DNA from: Ancylostoma caninum | Taxonomy: Eukaryota; Nematoda; Chromadorea; Rhabditida; Ancylostomatidae | DNA length: 64,000 nt | Reading direction: 5' to 3' | Assembly: GCA_037903475.1 (NCBI GenBank) | Contig: JBAJFG010000234.1 | Location: 248,001-312,000, forward strand | Shown: positions 13,001 through 22,762 of the stretch, piece by piece | How the letters are laid out: each line of letters begins with the position of its first letter | How positions within the stretch are numbered: the first letter of the stretch is position 1 | The notes under the pieces: generated by a model | The model's input: the letters and a program-made list of their open reading frames with translations, nothing else | Databases searched by the model: none | Told to the model about the DNA's origin: nothing | Program-made: the position numbers and the translations under genes

Positions 13001-14450
13001 GCAACTCCAAAGCAAAACTTGGAAGAGTGGCAGTTGCCGCGGCGCAGCAACTCTGAAGGGAATCTCACTAGAGAGGCAACTTCTTCTCTCCGTGACTGCT
13101 GCTTCTGAGAAGATGATCGCCTGCACAGCAACTCCAATGCAAAGCTTGGAAGAGTGGCAGTTGCCCGGCACAGCAACTCCAAGGGAGAGCCTAGTGATGA
13201 GGCACTTGCCGCGGCGCAGCAACTCCGATAGGAATCTCATTAAAGAGGCAACTTCTTCTCTCCGTGACTGCTGCTTCTGAGAAGATGATCGCCTGCGCAG
13301 CAACTCCAAAGCAAAACTTGGAAGAGTGGCAGTTGCCGCGGCATAGCAACTTCGATAGGAATTCTCACTAGAGAGGCAACTTCTCGCCGTGACTGCTTCT
13401 TCTGAGAAGATGATCCCTCTGCAGTGCAACTCCAAAGCAAAGCTTGGAAGAGTGGCAGTTGCCCGGCGCAGCAACTCTGAAGGAATCCTACTAGAGAGGC
13501 AACTTCTTCTCTTCTTGACAACTCTATTGGCGTGCTTGATGGATAAGTGGAGAAATCCCAGTAGCTCTGTTACGGCAAATCAGTGCTGCTTCTGAGAAGA
13601 TGATCGCCTGCACAGCAACTCCAAAGCAAAGCTTGGAAAAGTGGCAGTTGCCGCGGCGCAGCAACTCTGCAGGAAATCTCACTAGAGGGGCAACTTCTTC
13701 TCTTGTTGGCAACTCTATTGGCGTGCTTGATGGATAAGTGGAGGAATCCCAGTAGCTCTGTTACGGCAAATCAGTGCTGCTTCTGAGAAGATGATCGCTC
13801 TGCACATCAACTCCAAAGCAAAGCTTGGAAGAGTGGCAGTTGCCCGGCGCAGCAACTCTGAAGGGAATCTTACTAGAGAGGCAACTTCTCTCCATGACCT
13901 CTTTATTGACGTGCTCGGTGGATAAGAGAAGGAATCCCAATAGCTCTGTTACGGCAAATCAGTGCTGCTTCTGAGAAGATGATCGCCTGCACAGCAACTC
14001 CAAAGCAAAGCTTGGAAGAGTGGCAGTTGCCACGGAACAGCAACTCCGATAGGAATTCTCACTAGAGAGGCAACTTCTTTTCTCCGTGACTGCTGCTCCT
14101 GAGAAGATGATCGCCTGCACAGCAACTCCAAAGCAAAGCTTGGAAGAGTGGCAGTTGCCACGGCGCAGCAACTCTGAAGGGAATCTCACTAGAGGGACAA
14201 CTTCTTCTCTTCTTGACAACTCTATTGGCGTGCTCGATGGATAAGCGGAGGAATCCCAGTAGCTCTGTTACGGCAAATCAGTGCTGCTTCTGAGAAGATG
14301 ATCGACTGCACATCAACTCCAAGGAAGAGCCTGGTGATGAGGCTTTTACCGCGGCACCGAGGGAATCTCACTGCAGTGGCAACTTCTTCACTGCATGACC
14401 ACTTTACTTTTTTTTCCTTCATCTCCTGAGCAGAACTCGTTGGATAGGCA
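1030..14450. repeat. Two-module satellite array, about 13 kb
   Basis: A continuous tandem array. Every unit carries AGAAGATGATCGC, then a HindIII site (AAAGCTTGGAAGAGTGGC), then GTTGCCGCGG and AGCAACTC. HindIII sites are spaced about 127 bp (for example 2,329 to 2,456) or about 191 bp (2,456 to 2,647). The long module has an extra block of about 64 bp running from the 'gacaactctattgg' phrase to 'ttacggcaaatcag'; the short one has 'tctccgtgactgc' in its place. A third phrase, 'gggagagcctagtgatgagg', is inserted in some units (about 1,205-1,510, 9,930-10,010, 10,460-10,540, 11,065 and 13,175). Many reading frames are open through the array, but 127 and 191 bp are not multiples of three, so the frame changes every unit; this is non-coding DNA. 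The first and last copies are clearly more divergent than the interior. Confidence 0.95.
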
Positions 14451-15265
14451 AATTGCTCCTTGGATAAACACCCTGCTGACGTGCGCGTAAGATGAGGTAT
14501 GGAGTTTCATTAGCAGGGCACATCTAAATGTGTGCTTCTTCGGAGAAGTGGTGTCCTGGGATATCTACTCCGAAACAAAGTGAATCTAGCCACGACACTT
14601 CCACACTGAGATAAAATGAACCTACCTCTTTGTGTAGGACGAGGGAAAAAAGCGTGTGCAGCTGCACCTGTGCACATGTATGATTTGAGTCATTTTACCA
14701 GCCTTGTATCCAAAGGATTTGGCGGCATCTAAGAAAGTGAGTACATGCGAACATTTCTTGTATATAAACTACTCACTCCTCACAATGACTGTTTCCGCGA
14801 ATTCAGCTGTCGTTTTTCTAAATTTAATACTAAAAAATGCACTTATGTGGAAGTTGAACTTCGATCTTGACAGGAGTAGTTGGAAATTTCATGCTATAAT
14901 TCGTTTGATGTGCGCTGTCAATGATATATACAGTTTGGGTCAGTTGCGGGATGGTGCACCCGAGGAGCATGATGGGTGCCACCTACTCGAAACTATCACA
15001 TGGGCATATTCTCACATCACTCTTTGTTTGGGGCCACCCTGCTTTTTAGGCTCACCATCCAACAGGTATTTTGACAGAGTTGGGATATCTTGTGGGGTAT
15101 ACTGGCCAAGATTCCAGCACCATACATCTCTCGCTACGTGCTCTTACAGGACAAAGTCGTCTTAATGCCATCTGACAATGAGATAGATGATGGACTAAGG
15201 GGATTCCTTTTAGTTTCTAGGTCTATACAGCTCTCCATAGGACGTCGTTGATCTATGAAATCATA
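14451..15265. other. Unique sequence between satellite and retrotransposon
   Basis: No supported gene. A reading frame of about 150 codons is open on the + strand at 14,704-15,165, but it has no recognisable domain, lacks a start in good context and runs through AT-rich sequence, so I do not call it. The first 30 bases or so still show a decayed satellite copy. Confidence 0.4.
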
Positions 15266-15961
15266 ATTTTCTTCAGCTATATTGAAGCTATCCGAATGCT
15301 CCAGCTACGTATACCTAGGTCGGGAAGTCAACATGAGATGAACAACCTCGCTCCAGAGCTGCGGGGGAGGAAACGAGCGGCTTGGGGAGCTTACAAGAGC
15401 ATCGAGGACGTAGTGAAGAAGATGAATAACACCAGGCTCCGTGCCCATCTCTTCAACACAACTGTTCTCCCTTCTTTGACCTGCGCCTCAGAAACCTGGG
15501 CGTTGCGCAAGCAAGATGAGAATGCGGTCAGCGTCGTCGAACGCTCCATCGAGAGGGTGATGGTAGGAATAACCCACCTCACGCAAGCGAGGGCTGGAAT
15601 ACGGAGTTCCACCCTTCGACAACAATCGAATATCAGGGATGCTGCCGCTTACCCCAAGTTGAGTAAGATTAGGTGGGCCGGACACGTGATGCGTTTTAAC
15701 GACAACCGCTGGACAACAGCCGTCAGCAACTGGACTCGACGGGACGTTAAGCGCACGATAGGAAGACCACCGACCCGATGGTCAAACTTCTTCACGAAGT
15801 CCTTCAAGGATAGATACGGTGCTCTCCGTGTCCCTCGAACGGACAGAATCCACTGGATAACTCTGGCTCGCGAGAGGGACAAATGGAGGGATAGTAGCGT
15901 CGTGTGGCTTCACCAGCAATCGGTTGAGCGGGCAAACACGGCAGAGTTTCAGCTTTATTAG
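15266..15961 (+). mobile_element. RTE-type non-LTR retrotransposon, 3' fragment
   Basis: The encoded protein matches the C-terminal part of nematode RTE-like endonuclease/reverse-transcriptase polyproteins, after the catalytic palm. Recognisable phrases, in order, are SSYVYLGREVN (about 15,300-15,335), RKRAAWGAYKSIEDVVKK, LRAHLFNTTVLPSLT, ASETWALRKQDENA, KIRWAGHVMR and IGRPPTRWSNFF, with a stop at 15,959-15,961. A frameshift near 15,336-15,345 separates the YVYLGREVN frame from the rest, so the copy is broken. The endonuclease domain and the FADD-type polymerase motifs are absent; none appear between 14.5 and 15.27 kb. Such 5' truncation is usual for non-LTR elements that insert by target-primed reverse transcription. 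It is a dead copy. Confidence 0.85.
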
Positions 15962-16975
15962 GGCAGTAGGAAATGTGGCATCAAATATCAATATAATAGT
16001 CAGTAGAAATGTCCGCGAGAAGAAGAACAACTGAGGAGTGGGGAGCGCCTTTTATACCGCGCCATTCCCGCCAACTATCGATGTAGATCAATGACAAATA
16101 CATACACACGACCCACTTACAGGATTCCTGGCGCCCGCTCGGTATACCCGAAGATCAACGGGAGTCAAGGTGATCAAGGTGATGTTGAAGGCCGTTCGCA
16201 AAGGGTCCTTTTGTTCTTGTTCGCCAGAGCTTACTTGAATTTGAATGAAATATTTAGAAAAGAACGAACGGACCGACACGGGGGAGCGTCTCATTCCTTG
16301 CTAGCATAGCCTCCACCAACCCGATCCTTCTTGTGATCCAAATGAAGAAAAATTAAAAAACGGAATTAAAAGTTGGAATGGAAGCCGCAAATTCCATATT
16401 CGTTTAGCGTTTCTTGCTCGACTGCGATGAATACAGTGAGTTCCAAACTGACAACTCTCTTCCCAAATAATGTCTGAGACCCGAGAGCATCTGGCATTTA
16501 AGAACGAAGTCACGTCAGTAGATATGCCTTCAGCAATTTCAGGAACAGCAATACCTCGATTTTTCCTTTAAAAGCTGGATCATTTATAGATAGAGCGATA
16601 ATATTTATTTTCTAAGCAACAGATGTAATCACATTTACAGGTTTCTAGGAACACTGAGAATCAGTGAAAACGACTTAGGCGAACAACCTGATAGAAAGAT
16701 CTTACCGGCAAGAAGGAATTTACATGCAAAAATCACATTTACAGCACAATCAACAAGATAAAGTCAACGTTATGAAGGAAAGATAGATCGCTAGCGTGAC
16801 TCAAGGCAGCCTAATAACCTTACTCAAAGACTACCGAAGCTTTGAAGAACAAGCAGCATAAGCTCAACATCTTTGATAGAATTTCATATCAGATAACCGT
16901 ATCCGAACATATTCTTAACCGTACATGATCACTCAACTTTCTACATGAACCGTAATATCTTTAGCACAGCGCAAT
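15962..16975. other. Intergenic, 3' side of the MATH-BTB gene
   Basis: No gene seen. On the minus strand an AATAAA lies at 16,604-16,609, about 370 bases beyond the stop codon of the MATH-BTB gene, and may be its polyadenylation signal. The part next to 15,961 may include the 3' untranslated tail of the retrotransposon fragment. Confidence 0.35.
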
Positions 16976-19900
16976 TCAGTGACCGAAACGTCTTCTCTTC
17001 TGTGGCCTCATGAGGGGGAAGAACGTCTCCGCGTACGACCATGCGCTCTCCAGCACACGGGTGGTCAATTTGGGGTGAACATTCTTCAGTTCAATCCAAT
17101 CCTTAAAAAGGGTAAATGATTTGTGACATCGGCGGCAAAAATCATCACAGTGGTTAACTACAAAATGTGCAACCTATCTCACTACTTATGAGATGGAGAC
17201 GTTCGAAAAAAAAAACCTTATAAAGTGCGCGGTAGCTGAAAACAAAAGCAACAAAAGCAACCACATCCATAAACACTCAACTCTCACTGTTTTGAACACA
17301 TAGAGAATGGGAATTTTTCCTTCTAAATGGTTCTTCATGCTAAATTCTAAAAATTAGTGCTAGGAATTTTTTTGCTGCTCTGACACAAGTTTGCTTCTTG
17401 AAATCCACAATAATGACAAAAATGAAAATGAAAAAAGAGGAGAAGACATATCAATAATCAAGTGCAGAAAAGATGTAAAAAAGGAAAATCAATATCGTAT
17501 ACAGTATGGTCTCATATCAACTGAAAATTACCCCTTTGCGAGGAAAACGAACGCACTCAAAGCAATTATCAAAATATTTGCTTTAGAAAAATAGAAAAGA
17601 GTACTAACCGGATGCGTAAGAATATCCTTCCGGTTACTTGCTAAGAACGTAACGAGGCGCCTGTAGAGTCGATCGTCCTGAAGTTTTCGAATTTGTCACG
17701 ACGGCATGTGACCCATAATTAGAAACAGTAGCCAATCAAGATCATACGTCAAGAAAGTCCGAGATTTGCAGGCGAAGGGCAAAGTTTGCAACAGTCAGAC
17801 CGCGCACCAGAACGTTACAACAATGTGCTTTCAAGCCATCCATCATAAGCCTAGGCATAGGAATTGTAGTGGATAGAATGTAAATGGAGGGAGAGATTGG
17901 GATTTAAGAAAACATGAAATAAGTTTACAAAACAACGACTTCTAAAGTGATAACATCGAGAGGATTTTGTTGGAATTTGAACGCATTTCTGCTATGCAAT
18001 AAATTACAAAGCTTAGCCAACAAGGAAACGAACTATCTACAAATTCTAACCCGGATAGGGAAATCAATAAAAAAAAAGCTAAAACGCACATATCAACCGC
18101 TTTAATCAGATCCATGGTGATTTCATCAGTTTGAGGACCCTTCACATCATAAGTATAGCGAACAATAATCTCGAACACATCGGCAGAAATGTCTTTCAGT
18201 TCCACCTGTAAGAAATAGCTGGTTTTTCACTCCTAGCAAATTATGCATTATAATTACATACTCGACCCTCAGAGGCTTCCAGAGTTTGCGCTTTGAGCAT
18301 CGCGCTGAAGTACTGCGAGGTAGCAGCTAAGACGCATCGGTGCAGATTAAACTCGCGACCTTCGACGACTACGACAAAGTCGGAGAAACGCCCGCTTGCC
18401 AACATCGCTGGTAGCACATCTATAAATGTAAAAATACATTTACAAGCTAGAAATTCCGACAGAAAATCGTGGTTAGTTGCGGTTGTGACAATAAATCAAC
18501 TGAAAAAGATCTTATTTATTTGCCTCTACAAGCTCGCACTGCGTTTTCGCTTCTCACCCCTTCATCTCATACCACAGCACAGCGCGGTAAAACCGTAAAA
18601 AGCCTCAAGATGCATACCGGAGGTCTGAGAAGAGGCAGCACACTCAACAGGGAGATCGTACGAGCTTGATAGCAGCATCTCTTCATCTTCCCAATCTTTG
18701 TTACCGATGTCCTGAGCCTGAAATAGATTGATCACCCACACCATCCGAGAACATTTATTTGCACTCTTCACCAATAAAAATCAATACTGACCACAGTTGT
18801 TTTCGACTCCAAGAAGACGGTTATGTCGGCGTTCACATTCAACGCCTCCCTAGCACCTCGTCTTAGGAAGCGATTCTAAACCGCAAACATGTAATAACAC
18901 AAATGTTCATGGAGAACTAATGCATACCTTTACAATATCAGAGTGAAAAAACTTGCTAGCGGTTATTATACCTCCGCGATTAATGGATAGCACACTTTTG
19001 TTTAGAGAGCATTCCCTCGTGCCCTCTGGAGTGTCCACACTGAATCGGATTCGCAGCTGGACCTTTTGATTTGGACACTCTTAAAGAGATATTCTTGTGA
19101 AGAATGAGCACAACCAACTTTTTTTAATTCTAGATCCCTAATTTTTAACCCATCTTCCCAACGCTTTGAAACATCTTACACACGAAAAATAGTGAACGAG
19201 GGATCATCTTTGCATTTTTCTCTAATCCTCACAATATTCAAATTAACCTCATAGAAGCTTTAAGAAATAAAAAAAAAATTAGGCTCAAAACGTTCACGCA
19301 TTAGTGATGTCCATTTCATTGCACAAGTTTGCGACACTGAGTGAACTTCAATGACGGTGGCCCTCACGCGGCCTCGAGAAAAACGCCGCGCGAATTGATG
19401 TCGTATGCCGCCGGAATGCTATTTCTGGACGCTTTTCTTACCGATTTGATTCTTACCCCATTATTCGGGTAGAAAAGCTACTAGAAATAGCATGACGCTA
19501 GCAGACGAAATCGACTCCGGCGGACGGCGCAGTTGCGCGGCGTCTTCTCGAGGCCGCGGAAAGGCCACACCCATCGACGCTCACTATGTACGCCCACATT
19601 ATGTGCATTGTGTAATGGTAGCTAGATATGTATTAATCCATTGTTAAGTTACATATATGTCGTGAACTAATGAACCCAAAAACATACTCATAATTTGAAG
19701 ATAAAGCGAAATGTATCCACCGCAGTCGTCATCTTTTCCAGCTGGGAACAATTTCAACACGAATTCGTGGTCATTACTTCCAAAAGGCCTGAAAATTGTT
19801 GGTTGTACACAATGATATTGATCGAAAAAACATCCAAAAAACCATACTGGCTGGTTATGCATTCTCCTACAGCATGCAACTCCATCAAAGCACTGAAATC

Positions 19901-19991
19901 CTCAATCACCCATGTGTAACGAAAGTCTGCCGTTTCAAAGCGGGTCACACAACCGCACGTGGTAACTTTATTGGACCCGACGGGGGCTGGC
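16976..19991 (-). CDS. SPOP-like MATH-BTB protein (CUL3 adaptor), 5' exon missing
   Basis: Ten phase-consistent exons: 19,848-19,991; 19,688-19,788; 18,928-19,079; 18,792-18,875; 18,618-18,717; 18,262-18,419; 18,090-18,205; 17,748-17,850; 17,609-17,677; 16,976-17,101. They give about 384 residues, close to human SPOP (374). The first 150 or so residues form a MATH domain (FRYTWVIEDFSALMEL, then FVLKLFP, GGYISLYLQIM and ADITVFLESK). An acidic linker (DWEDEEM) follows, then a BTB domain (GRFSDFVVVVEGREFNLH, VFEIIVRYTYD), a 3-box/BACK-like segment (VLVRGLTVANF) and a basic tail PQKRRRFGH that could be a nuclear signal. Known role of the family: MATH binds substrate and BTB binds CUL3, for ubiquitination. 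The first intron is only 59 nt. The starting exon upstream of 19,991 (supplying two bases of a codon) was not identified. Confidence 0.85.
19335..19586. mobile_element. Diverged CAGTGG-family inverted-repeat element
   Basis: The element has terminal inverted arms 'caatgacggtggcc' and 'ggccacacccatcg', with inner arms 'gcggcctcgagaa' and 'ttctcgaggccgc'. It has the same layout as the elements at 38,236 and 43,530 but is more diverged. It lies inside an intron of the MATH-BTB gene. No protein is encoded. Confidence 0.7.
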
Positions 19992-22762
19992 CTGAAAAAG
20001 AAAATTGAAGAGTCGAATGTCACTGGATGGTCTCGTTTCCACAGAAGCGTTTGTCAAAGGATTGATTACCATCTAGAACTCGACCAAAACAGATAAACTA
20101 ATCGTAGCCTGCAACAAATCTGTGACTGTGAACGTTGCGAACCTTCTCATCCGTAATGAGAACGTTTAGATTTCCAAATTCAAAAAAATTGCATGCTAAG
20201 TGAATGAATCAGGCGAAATGTAGCTTTCTTATGATAATGTGCCTGAAAAGTTCTTCCACATACAGTTATGATCAATTCTTATTGCATGCCTGCAAAGGGA
20301 GTCTGCACCGAATCGCTCGTCACCCCACGCTGATTCGCATTGAGCCAATGGTTGACCCTCCCTAATTCGCATTCTGGAGAGCAATTTATACCACAGGAGA
20401 CTACAATCGACTTTTTCTATTTGCCCCATCCAAATAGGTTGCCAGACAAGGACGCAACGGCCAAAACTTTTGGAGATCCCTGCAGTACGTCCGTCCGACG
20501 TTCGTACGTATATACAGGGTGACAGTCTGTGGCCAAATGTGACATATTATAAGACCAGGATTTGATAGGCTAGTGATGTGAAACTTTACCTGAGCTATGC
20601 AGAATTCATGCGCTTCAAGAAACCAATCTTGGGTTTCGAAACCCCTTTTGGCTTAGAAAGTGAGTCGATAAAACCTTTGGCGACTGCATGGCACGAAGGC
20701 CGCAATTTAGTCCGGCTAGTATGGTCCCCCTTTCTCATTAGATCTCTACTGAGGGAGTTACTATCTTGGCAAAAACTGGGTCTAATCCTGTGCTCTAACA
20801 GCTGCGTACCAAAGATTCAGAGGTCTTTGTTTCAGGAGGCAAGCTAATCATCTAGCAAATATGATGGATTTGATGCGAACAAGAACTGGGGTTTAACCAA
20901 ACTCCTGCTACTTTTTTTTTCTTTTAAAAATTGGTGGCGAACTGTCAAAAGCTTATTTTATTTTCATCACATGTTCTTAAGCCTAACAAATTAAATCTCT
21001 TGAGATTTTGTTCTGCCCACTTTTGTCCTTTGTTTTTTTTAGTGTTAACAGAGTAAAGATCATATATAGGGAACTCCAAATGTACGCAAAGTTCGGGACC
21101 GCAGCGCGGCTCTCTTGGGCAGGGATATGGGCGCCTTGCATGCTGAGCGCCTGTGTCTCTGCCCAAGAGAGCCGCGCCGTGGCCCTGACCCTTGTCTGCG
21201 TACGTTTGGAGTTTCCTGTACTTCTCGTTTAAAGGCAACACTCATGGAAATTTTCACTTCTGAAATGATCGCTTACCATGTAGCCTGCCGCTGGACAATC
21301 GCAACAGTAAGCTGAACGCTTCGAATGGTCGTCTACCTGCGAAGATATTGCCGTGGACACATCTGCCGCTCTGGACATTAGGGTTCCGTCACGCCAACTA
21401 ACGCCGTTGACAGGGTGTGCGCATGTGGTTCAGCGGGGCTTGTTTATGAAATTGGTACCATTTGCAGGGTTCCGTGGCGGGACCCATCACGGAACACTCT
21501 TCCGCGCTGTGGACACACATGAAATACTGCCATCATTTTCTGCGTACTATTACTCTTCAAAAACATCACCAGTATAGAAACGTACTTCACAAAATGCAAT
21601 TCTTTCAAACCCTAGGAAGTTAAATTATTCAGCTCTCAAACACTAGTTCCACAGCAGCTCAAGAAAATGTTTTCGCGCTGCCAGTCTGCTGAACTACCAA
21701 ACGACAATTATGTGTTGAAAAACAAGCAAATTTTGCACGCCTACGACTTTGCAACTAACGCTGCTTTTCTCAGCTGCAGCTAAGATCAGACATGAAATAT
21801 TGATTTTGTCGTGCTATTTCTAATACCATATGTAGCTCATTGCAAGCTACATTACGCAAAATTATATCAAACATTTCCCCTAATTAATTCGTACACTTTA
21901 TAACAAACCATTGAGTTCAACGAACGGAGAATCTTTTCGACTTTTTTAATTACTGTGCAGAGCATCTCTCCTTTGAAACCATATTGATCAACGAATAACT
22001 AAAACGAACTCCTCATGATGTCCATCAGAGTCATCAGAAATCCCATTCGAAGCTTGAGACATCGTGAGGTGCCCAGCAACCACCTGGTAGAAGAAAACAT
22101 TGTCATTCTACTTAACCACGCTGTAAGCATCACCTTTTAACCAATCTGACTAATCATTTCATGCCCATTAAGAATCACTGTACTACCATTTTTTAACATT
22201 TCAATATTGTGTAACGCTTTCAAGAATATCAAACTTCTTCAAATGCAGAATTACACTAAACTACAGCATACTTTGAAACCGATATCAAAGGTACACTGAC
22301 CGAACAAAACAGAAAACAAGAATGAATACTTCTTTGTGCAAATGTATTCACCAACATACACAATCAGTTCTACTACATAAATCTATGTATTACAAACGCT
22401 CTCACTTCGATATATTGTAGCAAGTAACCAAAATTTAAGTGTAAGAAAAACGAAAAAAAAAAACAGAAATGTTCACTGGTATCCGGACTTTGTAGGAAAA
22501 CTATAGAAAGAACTATAACTACCACATTCGATGAAGGAAAAGGAATGACAAAATTAAATACATTGATGACAAGTACAGCGACAACACACCGATCTACCTC
22601 CGAAGAAAAAAGAGCACGAGAATTCCAAGAGGTGGAAAAAGAGGAACACTTAATGTAACTCTCGTTAGATACAAAAAAAATAAATAGAAAATATAGTGCA
22701 AAGGATGAAGAATTCCAATACACCCATGTAATGTACACATATGTCAAAATTTTCACAGTTTT
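19992..22762. other. Intergenic between MATH-BTB and IRS genes
   Basis: This stretch should contain the missing first exon and promoter of the MATH-BTB gene (minus strand) and the 3' untranslated region of the IRS gene (minus strand). I see no convincing coding exon. An inverted repeat at 21,069-21,216 is listed separately. The part from 21,600 to 22,760 is AT-rich with nothing recognisable. Confidence 0.4.
21069..21216. repeat. Short foldback element, arms about 65 bp
   Basis: The left arm, starting GGAACTCCAAATGTACGCA and continuing through GCGGCTCTCTTGGGCAG, is mirrored on the right by CTGCCCAAGAGAGCCGC through TGCGTACGTTTGGAGTTTCC. The loop is about 15-20 bp (around GCCTTGCATGCTGAGC). 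It is non-coding and probably a miniature inverted-repeat transposable element; no clear target duplication was found. Confidence 0.75.

Noticed and set aside
1030..14450. Dozens of open frames of 60-207 codons in the satellite, sometimes on both strands
   Set aside because: Units of about 127 and 191 bp are not multiples of three, so the same DNA is read in a different frame in each unit. The frames have no conserved start or family features and reflect a GC-rich repeat poor in stops.
1030..14450. CENP-B box or centromere function of the satellite
   Set aside because: No match to the TTCG-type CENP-B box was seen in the units, and the suspected organism group has holocentric chromosomes.
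20500..20560. TACAGGGTGACAG resembling a mariner end, like the one near 800
   Set aside because: Only about 10 bases agree and no opposite terminus or transposase was found.
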